A stretch of 64,000 bases of DNA from an uncultured Spirochaetaceae bacterium (GTDB lineage: Bacteria > Spirochaetota > Spirochaetia > Sphaerochaetales > Sphaerochaetaceae). Below the pieces are notes generated by a model. That model saw only the letters and a list, made by a program, of their open reading frames with translations, did no database searches and had not been told where the DNA came from. The position numbers and the translations under genes are program-made. Each line of letters opens with the position of its first letter. Positions within the stretch are counted from its first letter, which is position 1. The DNA is taken from contig CALXLV010000016.1 of the NCBI GenBank assembly GCA_944389295.1, positions 57,516-121,515 of the forward strand, given 5' to 3'. Shown one piece after another: positions 55,475 to 63,970 of the stretch.

Positions 55475-56260
55475 ATGGAGATGAAAGATTTTTCCCTCCA
55501 GGGAAAAGTTGCATGGGTCACGGGTGCATCCTACGGTATAGGATTCGCGATCGCTTCTGCGTTCCACACAGCCGGTGCTAAGATTGCATTCAACGACATC
55601 AATCAGGAACTTGTCGACAAGGGCCTCAAGGCTTACGAGGAGATCGGTATTGAGGCTAAGGGATATGTCTGCGACGTCACAGATGAGGCGCAGGTGCAGG
55701 CTACTACCGATCAGATCATAAAGGATCTCGGAAAGATCGATATTCTCGTCAACAACGCCGGCATCATAAAGAGGATTCCGATGGTTGAGATGAGCGCATC
55801 CGATTTCCGCAAGGTCATCGACGTCGATCTCAACGCTCCGTTCATCGTCTCAAAGGCTGTCATTCCCGGAATGATCAAACAGGGACACGGAAAGATCATC
55901 AACATCTGCTCGATGATGTCCGAGCTCGGAAGAGAGACAGTGAGCGCATATGCGGCGGCAAAAGGCGGCCTCAAGATGCTCACGAGGAACATCGCATCCG
56001 AGTACGGCGAGTTCAACATCCAGTGCAACGGTATCGGACCCGGATACATCGAGACACCGCAGACGGCGCCTCTCAGAGTTCCCGGCAATCCGTTCAACGA
56101 GTTCATCCTCGCCAAGACTCCCGCTCACAGATGGGGAAAGACCTCCGATCTTCAGGGACCGGCAGTGTTCCTCGCATCCGATGCGTCCAACTTCATCAAC
56201 GGACATGTGCTCTATGTTGACGGAGGAATCCTCGCATACATCGGCAAGCAGCCGCAGTAA
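55475..56260 (+). CDS. SDR oxidoreductase, gluconate 5-dehydrogenase type
   Basis: A 261-residue short-chain dehydrogenase. The NAD(P) loop is VTGASYGIGFAIA, with ILVNNAGI, the catalytic Ser in NICSMMSE, and Tyr-Lys in YAAAKGG. The sequence is most like 5-keto-gluconate reductases, which interconvert gluconate and 5-ketogluconate. A strong GAGGAGG precedes the ATG. It lies between two glycosidase genes and is followed by a terminator-like hairpin. Substrate inferred by similarity only. Confidence 0.88.
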   Translation: MEMKDFSLQGKVAWVTGASYGIGFAIASAFHTAGAKIAFNDINQELVDKGLKAYEEIGIEAKGYVCDVTDEAQVQATTDQIIKDLGKIDILVNNAGIIKRIPMVEMSASDFRKVIDVDLNAPFIVSKAVIPGMIKQGHGKIINICSMMSELGRETVSAYAAAKGGLKMLTRNIASEYGEFNIQCNGIGPGYIETPQTAPLRVPGNPFNEFILAKTPAHRWGKTSDLQGPAVFLASDASNFINGHVLYVDGGILAYIGKQPQ

Positions 56261-56281
56261 CGGAGCAGGCACTCATGATAA

Positions 56282-56312
56282 GGCCAGGGGCGATGCCTCT
56301 GGCTCTATTTTT
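56282..56312 (+). terminator. Terminator after the SDR gene
   Basis: GCCAGGGGC, loop GAT, GCCTCTGGC (arms 56283-56291 and 56295-56303) with one G-U pair, then TCTATTTTT. Confidence 0.75.
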
Positions 56313-56328
56313 ACCTCAGAAGGCTTAT

Positions 56329-57672
56329 ATGGTTCACACGAGAATATGCATAATAGGAGGCGGCTCACGCCTCTGGGCAATCCAGTTCCTGAAGGATCTC
56401 ACTCTGCAGGACAAGGCGGATGCAGATGTCGTCCTCTACGATATAGACATGAAGGCGGCGGAGAACAACAGGGCGGTCGCGGAGGAGATATTCCGCGTCA
56501 ACGGCTGTGCCGGCAGGTTCACAGTTTCTGTCTCTCCAGAACTTTCGCAGGCACTCAGCGGCGCTGACTTTGTAATCATCGCCATAGAGCCGGGAGTGAT
56601 CGGGATAAGGGAGTATGACCTCGGGCTTCCGGAGGAGTACGGAATACTGCAGTCCGTCGGCGACACTACGGGGCCGGGCGGCCTGATGAGGGCGAGAAGG
56701 GCGCTTCCTCTCTTCTTCGGCTTCGCAAGGGAGATAGAGAAGCATGCTCCCGATGCCTGGGTAATAAACTACACGAATCCTCTCACGCTCTGCACGGCCG
56801 CGCTCTATAAGGCTTATCCCGGAATAAAGGCCCTCGGATGCTGCCACGAAGTATTCCATCTTGAGACATTCATAGCGGAGAAGGTCGCGGAGAAGCTGTC
56901 GGTTCCTCAGCCGGACAGGCGGGAGATTCTCGTCGATGTCTCTGGCCTCAATCACTTCACATTCATCACAGAGGCGAAGTACAAGGGAGTGGATTACATT
57001 CCTTATCTCAGGGAACTCTGCAGTGATGATTCCGCTTTCCCCGATCTCACGGAGAAGGGAAGGAAGAGAGCTGATGAGGGCAAGTGGTTTGAGTGCGATC
57101 ATCTTGTCGCTCTCAGGTTCCTTCGCGACTTCGGTACTCTCGGCGCCGCCGGAGACAGGCATCTTGCGGAGTTCGTTCCCTTCTTCCTCACAAGCGACAG
57201 GGATGTGTGGAGATACGGCTTCACAAGGACTCCTTTCTCATACAGGGCAGAGGAAGACAGAAGGAAGAAGGAGAAGGTTTACACAGATGAGGAGCTCATC
57301 GCAAAGCCCTCTGATGAGGAGGGGGTGGACATTCTTCTCTCGCTGATGGGCGAGAGAACGCTGAGGACCAATATAAACATCCCGAACAGGGGACAGGTCA
57401 GGTATCTCGGAAACGGGCATATCGTCGAGAGCAACGGAATCATCTCCCACAATTCGATCGTCCCTCTGATCTCCTCCGATCCATCCGCTGCCGTGCAGGG
57501 AATGGTGCAGCGCATCGAGAAGGAGCAGGATATCGCTCTTGAAGCCATCTGGAAGGATGACATGGATCTTCTCTTCCAGGCGTTTGTCATGGACCTTCTC
57601 GTGGATATCTCCATAGACGAGGCCCGCGAGCTTTTCAGCCGCATGCTTGAAAGCTGCGCTCTGAGGTACTGA
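56329..57672 (+). CDS. Family 4 glycoside hydrolase (NAD/Mn type)
   Basis: A 447-residue GH4 enzyme, which uses NAD+ and a manganese ion. The N-terminus has a nucleotide fold (ICIIGGGSRLWAIQFLKDL), then VGDTTGPGG, WVINYTNPLTLCTAAL, the metal-binding Cys in GCCHEVF, and the metal His in SGLNHFTF. Members split alpha-glucosides, alpha-galactosides or galacturonides, and this sequence alone does not decide which. The ATG at 56329 matches the homologous start; 56275 is upstream of the terminator. The next gene's TTG follows the stop at once. Confidence 0.9.
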   Translation: MVHTRICIIGGGSRLWAIQFLKDLTLQDKADADVVLYDIDMKAAENNRAVAEEIFRVNGCAGRFTVSVSPELSQALSGADFVIIAIEPGVIGIREYDLGLPEEYGILQSVGDTTGPGGLMRARRALPLFFGFAREIEKHAPDAWVINYTNPLTLCTAALYKAYPGIKALGCCHEVFHLETFIAEKVAEKLSVPQPDRREILVDVSGLNHFTFITEAKYKGVDYIPYLRELCSDDSAFPDLTEKGRKRADEGKWFECDHLVALRFLRDFGTLGAAGDRHLAEFVPFFLTSDRDVWRYGFTRTPFSYRAEEDRRKKEKVYTDEELIAKPSDEEGVDILLSLMGERTLRTNINIPNRGQVRYLGNGHIVESNGIISHNSIVPLISSDPSAAVQGMVQRIEKEQDIALEAIWKDDMDLLFQAFVMDLLVDISIDEARELFSRMLESCALRY

Positions 57673-59154
57673 TTGCGCAATTTACTGCTTGTTATCCTGA
57701 CTCTCATATCGATTTCCTGTGCCGCGGAAGATGACGGAAGGCTGTCCGTCGCGGCGGCGCAGGAGCCTCCCGTGCAGGACGTGATGGTCAACACCTCGCT
57801 CTCCGGCAGGAATATTCTTGCCGGCAATGTCTATGAGAGGCTTCTCTCTTACGGTGATGACGGAGTGGAGCCGCTGCTTGCCGAGAGCTGCTCGCTCTCT
57901 GACGATGGGCATACATTGACTCTGACGCTGAGGGAAGGCGTCGTATTCCATGACGGATCGGCCCTCGATATCCGCGATGTTGTGGAATCGCTCAACAGAT
58001 GGATAGAGGTCTATCCCGCCGCTGAGAAGATGACTGGAGGCGCACTCTTCGAGGAGCGTGACGGCATGGCTGTGATCACAGCAGAGACATCGCTTGCGCT
58101 TCTTCCCCTGATGATCGCCTCCTCGCCGCAGTGCGCGATAATAGTACCCTCTGAGTCTCTTGAGAATCTCACAGACGGGGGACTTCTCTTCGGAGCGCCC
58201 GGGACGGGACCTTACCGCGTTGATGCGTGGAACGAGGGGGAGAAGGTCAGCCTCTCTCTCTTTGATGACTACTGGGGAGAGAAACCTGAGATAGAGGGGA
58301 TAGACTATTACTTCGTTCCCGATCCAGTCACGCGCAGGCTTGGCCTTGAGAGCGGGCAGTATGACTTCATCGACACGGTGCTCTCGGATGATGTTCCCTC
58401 TCTCTCTGAGAATGAGGATATAAAGCTCCTGCAGGGAAGCGAGAATGGTTCAATAGCAGTTGTTTTCAATAAAAAAGAAGGTGTTTTCAGAGATATTGAG
58501 ATGAGGGAGGCAGCGGCGCTCTCTGCGGACAGGGATGCTCTGATGAGAGCCTGCTACGGAGAGAGCGGCTATTCCGTGCATACCGATTACATGGAAGCGC
58601 CATGGAGCGTTGACAGTTCTCTTGATCCTTTCGGCAAAGAGGACAGGGAGAGAGCCATGGCTATCCTTGATGAGACGGGATATGACGGAGAGGAGATACG
58701 CATACTCACATCAAATCTCACCGATCTTGACAAGATAGCGGTCGCGCTTGCATCGCAGCTTGAGAGTGCTGGAATGAATGTCTCGATAACTATGCTCGAC
58801 TGGGCATCTTTTCTTGAGAAGAGGAGAGATGAGTCCAGCTGGGATATCTACGTCTCAGCAATGTCGCGCGTGATGCTCCCTGCCGACAAGGCATACCTCT
58901 CGCCATCCGCTCCCGGAGGTTTCAACGACAGCGTCTCGCTTGAGATGCTCTCCGAACTCAATGAGGCATCAGATGAGGAAGAAGCCATGGAGATATGGAG
59001 AGAGACGCAGATCCGGCTGTGGGAGTATATTCCTGTGATAATTCCCGGACACTATTCGACAGTCTACGCATCGACTGCGGATCTTGAAGGCGTCGATCTT
59101 TTCGATGGCTATCACTTCAGATCAGCTCATCTTTCCCGGCAGGGTGTCATTTGA
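57673..59154 (+). CDS. Family 5 solute-binding lipoprotein
   Basis: A 493-residue extracytoplasmic binding protein for an ABC importer of the peptide/nickel/oligosaccharide class. It starts with TTG directly after the GH4 stop, helped by GAGG six bases upstream. A signal peptide (MRNLLLVILTLISISC) ends in a loose lipobox. The mature protein shows typical SBP-bac-5 features (NVYERLLSY, EGVVFHDGSALDIRDVVESL, TGPYRVDAWNEGEKVSL). Its position suggests it captures sugars or oligosaccharides. Confidence 0.9.
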   Translation: MRNLLLVILTLISISCAAEDDGRLSVAAAQEPPVQDVMVNTSLSGRNILAGNVYERLLSYGDDGVEPLLAESCSLSDDGHTLTLTLREGVVFHDGSALDIRDVVESLNRWIEVYPAAEKMTGGALFEERDGMAVITAETSLALLPLMIASSPQCAIIVPSESLENLTDGGLLFGAPGTGPYRVDAWNEGEKVSLSLFDDYWGEKPEIEGIDYYFVPDPVTRRLGLESGQYDFIDTVLSDDVPSLSENEDIKLLQGSENGSIAVVFNKKEGVFRDIEMREAAALSADRDALMRACYGESGYSVHTDYMEAPWSVDSSLDPFGKEDRERAMAILDETGYDGEEIRILTSNLTDLDKIAVALASQLESAGMNVSITMLDWASFLEKRRDESSWDIYVSAMSRVMLPADKAYLSPSAPGGFNDSVSLEMLSELNEASDEEEAMEIWRETQIRLWEYIPVIIPGHYSTVYASTADLEGVDLFDGYHFRSAHLSRQGVI

Positions 59155-59172
59155 CACTCTCAGCTGTATAAT
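59144..59172 (+). promoter_or_regulatory. Leaderless-type promoter before dppB-like permease
   Basis: GTGTCA (59144-59149), 17 bases, TATAAT (59167-59172), then seven bases to the ATG at 59180. It lies in the 25-base gap after the binding-protein gene. Confidence 0.5.
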
Positions 59173-59179
59173 CTTGGCG

Positions 59180-60118
59180 ATGAAGAGGATTGTCAGGCGG
59201 ATCATTGCAGCTTTTATCTCCCTTCTGCTGGTATCGCTGGCTGTGTTCGCACTTGTCAGCTTCTCATCAGGGGACAGCTCAGCGCATGTGCTTGCGGAGG
59301 ATGCGTCTCCAGAGGCCGTGCAGGCCTACAGGGAGGCGATGGGGCTCGATGATCCCTTCTTCCTCCGCTATCTCGGCTTCATGCGCTCATTTTTCTCAGG
59401 AAGATGGGGCGAGAGCGTGTCCGGCGCAGCTGTAAGCGATCTAATCCTGCATCGTATTCCCGTGACGCTCTCTCTCACTCTTGTCTCGCTCGTGCTCTCG
59501 CTTCTGATAGCGCTTCCTCTCTCTCTTGTGCCTCTGAAAAGAAGATCAGCATCAGGGATGGCTGTGACAGCGTTCGCGGCTTTGTCCGCAGCCTGTCCTC
59601 TCTTTCTCTCTTCTCTGCTTCTGATCATAGTATTTTCAGTTCTTCTCGGTCTCTTTCCTGTTGCAGGATACATTCCCTTATCCAGAAGCCTATCCGGGTG
59701 GCTTTCCTCTGTATTCCTTCCCTCCCTCTCACTTGCCATCCTCCATTCATCTCTCTACATCATGGTGCTCAGAAGGGCGCTGAAAGAGGGGATGGAATCA
59801 AAGCCGGCGCTTGTATATGCATCATTCGGAATGAGAAGGAACGCCATAGCGCGTTCCGCCGCCGCAAGGCCGGCGCTGCCCGTGATGACGATGCTCACCG
59901 CGGAGACGCTGGCATCCTCTCTTGCGGGTTCCGCTGTCGTCGAGACTGTCTTTGCCCTTCCCGGGGCAGGCTCGCTTCTTGTTGATGCCGCCCTCTCGCG
60001 CGATGTCACGCTTGCAGGGACGATAGTCCTTCTCTGCGCGGTTATGACGATTATTTTCTCCCTCCTTTCGGAGGCTGTTGTTTTCCTTCTTGATCCGAGG
60101 GAAAGGAGGGGAAAGTGA
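59180..60118 (+). CDS. ABC permease, DppB/OppB type
   Basis: A 312-residue membrane subunit with about six helices, beginning MKRIVRRIIAAFISLLLVSL. The cytoplasmic EAA-like loop reads VLRRALKEGMESKPALVYASFG, followed by AETLASSLAGSAVVETVFALPG, where the family's ATPase-coupling region lies. The frame opens at 59084, inside the binding-protein gene, but the ATG at 59180 gives the usual length. Its stop overlaps the dppC-like start (GTGA). Confidence 0.88.
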   Translation: MKRIVRRIIAAFISLLLVSLAVFALVSFSSGDSSAHVLAEDASPEAVQAYREAMGLDDPFFLRYLGFMRSFFSGRWGESVSGAAVSDLILHRIPVTLSLTLVSLVLSLLIALPLSLVPLKRRSASGMAVTAFAALSAACPLFLSSLLLIIVFSVLLGLFPVAGYIPLSRSLSGWLSSVFLPSLSLAILHSSLYIMVLRRALKEGMESKPALVYASFGMRRNAIARSAAARPALPVMTMLTAETLASSLAGSAVVETVFALPGAGSLLVDAALSRDVTLAGTIVLLCAVMTIIFSLLSEAVVFLLDPRERRGK

Positions 60119-60957
60119 GATCGAGGCATGGTGCGGCTGCGGGAATATGCATCATAGCACTTCTCCTGATCTTCTCCGTGATTTTCTGCGGTGAAGATGC
60201 TGTCGACACTGCAAGAAGGCTGCTTCCGCCATCACTATCGGAACCATTCGGTACCGACACTCTGGGCCGCAGTCTTATTGTGAGGACTGCTGGAGGCACC
60301 CTCATCTCAATGGGTATAGGATTCGCAGCCTCTTTTCTCTCTGTTGCTGCCGGGACTGCCGCCGCTTTCTGCTTCTCGCTTCCCAGATTCCCGAAGAGCG
60401 TTCTCCTTTCCCTCTCTGATGCACTGAAATCTGTGCCGCCGATTCTTCTTGCCCTTTTTCTCGCATCGCTTTCGGGTCCCGGTATCCCCAAGCTGATAAT
60501 AGCAATCTCTGTTCCTCATATTGCCGATATAGCGCGCACATCATACGCGAAGGTGAAGGCTCTCAGGAATGAAGGGTTTATAGAAGCGGAGAGAAGTCTG
60601 GGAGCTGGGAGAGCGAGGATATTCATGCGCCATATGCTTCCGCATTTAATGCCTTATCTTTCCCTGCAGGGTGTGACTGTATTTCTCTCTGCCGTGATTT
60701 CGGAGTCAACGCTCTCCTTTCTCGGATGCGGCGTGAGCGTTCCCTCTCCGTCCCTCGGAGCGATACTCGCCGAGGCTCGCCCTGTGATACTGAGCGCGCC
60801 GTGGGCTGCACTCTTTCCGGCTGCCGTTCTGCTTCTTCTCTCGCTCTCTCTTGAGGTTATCGCGCTCTCGCTCTCAGAGTCTGATGCGTCCTCTCATGGA
60901 ACGGGCGAGGGTGAGCTTGTCGGCGTAGCCGAGCTCTCCGCCGATGGGAAGTCCTGA
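60115..60957 (+). CDS. ABC permease, DppC/OppC type
   Basis: A 280-residue second permease subunit, beginning with GTG after GGAGGGG. It has the family-specific N-terminal FGTDTLGRSL, the EAA loop with AERSLGAGRARIFMRHMLP, and TLSFLGCGVSVPSPSLGAIL near the end. Its last 28 codons overlap the convergent recR by 84 bases. The two ATPase genes that should complete the importer are not found in this window. Confidence 0.88.
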   Translation: MRSRHGAAAGICIIALLLIFSVIFCGEDAVDTARRLLPPSLSEPFGTDTLGRSLIVRTAGGTLISMGIGFAASFLSVAAGTAAAFCFSLPRFPKSVLLSLSDALKSVPPILLALFLASLSGPGIPKLIIAISVPHIADIARTSYAKVKALRNEGFIEAERSLGAGRARIFMRHMLPHLMPYLSLQGVTVFLSAVISESTLSFLGCGVSVPSPSLGAILAEARPVILSAPWAALFPAAVLLLLSLSLEVIALSLSESDASSHGTGEGELVGVAELSADGKS

Positions 60958-61467
60958 TGCAAGGCGTGTTATCGTGAGATCGCTGCGGTCTTTCAGCAGA
61001 TGCCTTATGTAGAGGGCTGTCGTGTCTCCCTCCTCAGTGGGGTTGGTGGCTATTATTATCTCTTTGAATCCGCCTTCCTCTATGCGCTTCATCAGCTGCG
61101 GGAATGAGAGTTTGTCAGGTCCTACGCCTCCGAGCGGGTTTATCGCGCCGCCGAGCACATGGAAAAGCCCGCTGTAGGCACCTGACGATGCTATTGAGAG
61201 CACGTCCTGAGGTTCCTCCACAATGCAGAGTTCGCTGCGGTCGCGTGCATCATCAGAGCAGTATGAGCAGATGTCATGCTCGGTGTAGCATCCGCATATC
61301 GGGCAGGGATGTATCTTCTCCTTGATGGATGAGATCGCACTGCCGAGGGCCCTGTTGTAGCTCTCGTCGGTCCTGATGAGATGATATGAGAGGCGCATCG
61401 CTGACTTCTCTCCCATTCCGGGGAGTTTCTTCAGAAGCGCCTGAAGTTCCTCTATCGCCTCCATCAC
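60874..61467 (-). CDS. recR: Recombination protein RecR
   Basis: A 197-residue protein that works with RecF and RecO in gap repair. The helix-hairpin-helix LLKKLPGMGEKSAMRLSYHL is followed by a four-cysteine zinc finger (CPICGCYTEHDICSYCSD) and a TOPRIM domain (LCIVEEPQDVLSIAS, IIATNPTEEGDTTALYI). The ATG overlaps the ybaB stop (ATGA). It ends dnaX-ybaB-recR, a widespread gene order. Confidence 0.97.
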   Translation of the reverse strand: MMEAIEELQALLKKLPGMGEKSAMRLSYHLIRTDESYNRALGSAISSIKEKIHPCPICGCYTEHDICSYCSDDARDRSELCIVEEPQDVLSIASSGAYSGLFHVLGGAINPLGGVGPDKLSFPQLMKRIEEGGFKEIIIATNPTEEGDTTALYIRHLLKDRSDLTITRLASGLPIGGELGYADKLTLARSMRGRIRL

Positions 61468-61775
61468 TTCCTCTCTATGTTCTGAAGGATGTCGCGTGAT
61501 TTCGCTTCCGTGGCTTCCTTCACCTTCGCCATCGCATCGTTGAGGGCTGAGACGATGAGTACCTGAAGCGCCGCTTTGTCATCGAGTGCGTAAGCTGCAT
61601 CGGAGATGTTTATGCTCAATACCTGGAACTCTCCGCTGACGGTGGCCTCGACAAGCCCTGCGCCTGCCGATCCTGTGGCCGTTATCTTCCCAAGCTCCTC
61701 TTTAATCGTCTTCATCTGGCTCTGTATCGAGCCCATTGTCTTCATAAGTTCGAATGGGTTCAGATTCGGGAACAT
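61464..61775 (-). CDS. ybaB: YbaB/EbfC nucleoid-associated protein
   Basis: A 103-residue DNA-binding dimer, starting MFPNLNPFELMKTMGSIQSQ, with the conserved middle GLVEATVSGEFQVLSINIS. In Borrelia a relative (EbfC) affects nucleoid structure and transcription. GGAGGAG precedes the ATG, which lies 74 bases inside the end of dnaX in another frame. Confidence 0.95.
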   Translation of the reverse strand: MFPNLNPFELMKTMGSIQSQMKTIKEELGKITATGSAGAGLVEATVSGEFQVLSINISDAAYALDDKAALQVLIVSALNDAMAKVKEATEAKSRDILQNIERK

Positions 61776-63504
61776 TTGTCTCCTCCGTATCTTTCTCTGT
61801 TTCTTCTGTTTTTATCAGGCTGCCTCCGAAGAAGGCCTTGAGCTCCTTCATCTGGCTTGAGAATCCGGCATCGCCGTTTCTCTCCTTCTCCTCCAGCGAG
61901 AGTTTTATTGAAGGCTGCTCTCCTGTGGCTGAGGCTATCGCCTTTACAAGATTTTTCTCCTCGTTCCTGAGGCTGTTGTATGCAAGCGGCTTGGAGACTG
62001 TCAGCACATACGGTTCTCCGTCTCCTTCTATCCGGACTATGCTTGAGACATATCTCGCCGCAGTGGCTTTTCCCATCTTCCTCAGGGCTTCCGCCACAGC
62101 TCCGAGATCGGAGAGAGTCAGCTTCCTCTCCTCTATTTCTCCGCAGATTTCCCCGGCATCCTCTTCCGCATCTGATGCGGCGGTATCTTCCGCTTTTTCC
62201 TCCGGAAGTTTCTCTTCTCTCTTTTCTTCTCTTCTTTCCGGGACAGCTGCAGGCTTCTCAGGAATGCTTTCCGGTGGTGCAGTTCTTTCCGCAGCCGGAG
62301 ATGGCATCTGAACAGGCGGGGCGCTTATGGCCATAGGTTTCTTTACGGATATGGCTCCCGACATTACCCCTGCTTTCATCTCTTCCAGCTTTTTCACAAG
62401 GCTTTCCGGTGAGACCATGAGCGGAAGCGAAGAGAGGCGCATGAACATAAGCTCTATCTCAAGACGGGGAGAGAGTGAGTAGCGTATGTCCCTGTAGAGA
62501 TCGAGGAAGGCTTTGAGCGCTGCCTGTATCTGCTCTTCCGAGAGCATCGAGGCTATGTCCTCAGGGATGTCTGAAAGCGCTGCTCCGAGGATATCGGGCC
62601 GCCTCACGCCAGCCCTGTAGAGCATCAGGGTGCGGAAGAACTCTGCGCTGTCCTTGATTATCTGATCTGCTGAGACTCCGTCCGAGAAGAGCCTTCCGAT
62701 GGCATCAGCCGTGCCTTCCCTGTCTCCTGAGAGCGTTTTCCTCATGATATCGGCCACCGCTCCGAATCCGGCTATTGAGAGTTTCTCGCGTATTCCCGCC
62801 AGTGTGATATGGTTTCCAGAGAAAGCCGCGACCTGATCGAAGAGCGTGTAGGCATCCCTCATCGAGCCTGTGGATTCGCGTGCTATCCAGAAGAGAGCAT
62901 CTTCGTCGGCCTCTATTCCGAGGTCATCCGCCGCGCTCCTGAGGCATTTCATTATGAGTTCCTGGCTTATCAGATGGAAGCGGAACTGCTGGCATCTCGA
63001 GCGGATCGTGGCGGGGACTTTCTGCAGCTCTGTTGTGGCGAATATGAATATGATGTACTCGGGAGGTTCTTCGATTGTCTTAAGCAGGGCGTTGAACGCC
63101 GAGGTGGAGAGCATGTGAACCTCGTCGATTATGTATATCTTGTAGCGTGAGGACTGGGGAGGATACATCACCTCTTCCTTTATCGCCCTGATGTCATTCA
63201 CGCTTGTGTTCGATGCTCCGTCTATCTCTATCACATCGACTGCTTTGCCCTGTGCGATGGAGACGCATGAGGAACATTCGCAGCAGGGATGGGGCGTGGG
63301 GCCTTTCTCGCAGTTGAGTGCCTTTGCCAGGAGGCGCGCAGAGCTCGTCTTTCCGACGCCCCTCGGGCCTGAGAAGAGATAAGCGTGGGCGATGCGCCCC
63401 GCCTTGATGGCGTTCTCAAGCGTAGATACGACGAAGTCCTGTCCGACAAGACGCTCGAAGTCCTGCGGTCTCTTCCTTGTCGCTGTCACCTCGTATGCTG
63501 CCAT
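61702..63504 (-). CDS. dnaX: DNA polymerase III subunit gamma/tau
   Basis: Clamp-loader ATPase, 600 residues. Walker A is SGPRGVGKTSSARLLAKALN, the zinc module CCECSSC, and the Walker B region IYIIDEVHMLSTSAFNALLK with the sensor EYIIFIFATTE. A proline- and glutamate-rich linker (residues about 385-460) leads to a tau-like tail (to PDEDD). The slippery AAAAAAG that makes gamma in E. coli is not seen. GGAGG precedes the ATG, which is the only sensible start. Confidence 0.96.
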   Translation of the reverse strand: MAAYEVTATRKRPQDFERLVGQDFVVSTLENAIKAGRIAHAYLFSGPRGVGKTSSARLLAKALNCEKGPTPHPCCECSSCVSIAQGKAVDVIEIDGASNTSVNDIRAIKEEVMYPPQSSRYKIYIIDEVHMLSTSAFNALLKTIEEPPEYIIFIFATTELQKVPATIRSRCQQFRFHLISQELIMKCLRSAADDLGIEADEDALFWIARESTGSMRDAYTLFDQVAAFSGNHITLAGIREKLSIAGFGAVADIMRKTLSGDREGTADAIGRLFSDGVSADQIIKDSAEFFRTLMLYRAGVRRPDILGAALSDIPEDIASMLSEEQIQAALKAFLDLYRDIRYSLSPRLEIELMFMRLSSLPLMVSPESLVKKLEEMKAGVMSGAISVKKPMAISAPPVQMPSPAAERTAPPESIPEKPAAVPERREEKREEKLPEEKAEDTAASDAEEDAGEICGEIEERKLTLSDLGAVAEALRKMGKATAARYVSSIVRIEGDGEPYVLTVSKPLAYNSLRNEEKNLVKAIASATGEQPSIKLSLEEKERNGDAGFSSQMKELKAFFGGSLIKTEETEKDTEETNVPESEPIRTYEDNGLDTEPDEDD

Positions 63505-63671
63505 CGTTCCTCCGGTGGGTGATTATATCATGGAAGGGAGGCCGTTGAGAACAATGGGAAGCGTTCCCGTTATTCCTTTGCCTTTTTCTGTTCCTGACTG
63601 CGGGGAAGATCGCCCGCATCATGCTGCGGACAAACCGGTGGATGATTTTCTGACTGTCTGCCGGAAATAAA
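63505..63671. other. Intergenic region before dnaX
   Basis: A TATAAT on the minus strand (63523-63528) lies 18-20 bases before the dnaX ATG, followed by the GGAGG site. Otherwise I see no gene. A short inverted repeat GGGAA/TTCCC lies at about 63556-63568. Confidence 0.5.
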
Positions 63672-63774
63672 ACAGCAGCAAATGGTCCTGATCTCATGCA
63701 CATTCCGCTTACCGCTGCTGCATTCCTGCCCTGACGGGGTTGGGCGGCGTTCATAGCCAGGTATCTGCTGCTGA
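63672..63774 (-). ncRNA. ffs: Small signal recognition particle RNA (4.5S-like)
   Basis: Read on the minus strand, 63712-63739 has the conserved domain IV core CCCCGTCAGG, then GCA-GGAA-TGC (GGAA tetraloop hairpin) and AGCAGCGG. Outer pairing CCTG/CAGG and AGCAGCAGAT (63763-63772) with ATTTGCTGCT (63674-63683) closes a rod of about 100 bases. The location between tRNA-Ser and dnaX is the classic position of this gene. Ends are approximate. Confidence 0.9.
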
Positions 63775-63779
63775 AATAG

Positions 63780-63865
63780 CGGAGAGGTGGGGATTCGAAC
63801 CCCCGATGGCTTTTGACCATACACGACTTCCAATCGTGCACCTTCGACCACTCGGACACCTCTCC
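63780..63865 (-). tRNA. tRNA-Ser (GGA)
   Basis: Acceptor GGAGAGG / CCTCTCC, discriminator G. Anticodon stem CACGA/TCGTG with loop TTGGAAG (anticodon GGA, codons UCC/UCU). A long variable arm (ATGG/CCAT) is typical of serine tRNA. The T-arm is GGGGGTTCGAATCCCC. CCA is not encoded. Confidence 0.97.
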
Positions 63866-63875
63866 AGAGTTCGAA

Positions 63876-63963
63876 CGGAGAGAGAGGGATTCGAACCCTC
63901 GGTAATGCAGAGCACTACACCGGATTTCGAGTCCGGCTCCTTCGACCACTCGGACATCTCTCC
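63876..63963 (-). tRNA. tRNA-Ser (CGA)
   Basis: Acceptor GGAGAGA / TCTCTCC, discriminator G. Anticodon stem CCGGA/TCCGG with loop CTCGAAA (anticodon CGA, codon UCG). Long variable arm and standard T-loop TTCGAAT. CCA is not encoded. It lies 11 bases from tRNA-Ser(GGA) in the same direction. Confidence 0.97.
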
Positions 63964-63970
63964 ATTGGTA

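Noticed and set aside
61702..63504. Programmed frameshift in dnaX for a gamma form
   Set aside because: No A-rich slippery heptamer was found in the gene; GTGAAAAAG near the middle does not fit the required pattern.
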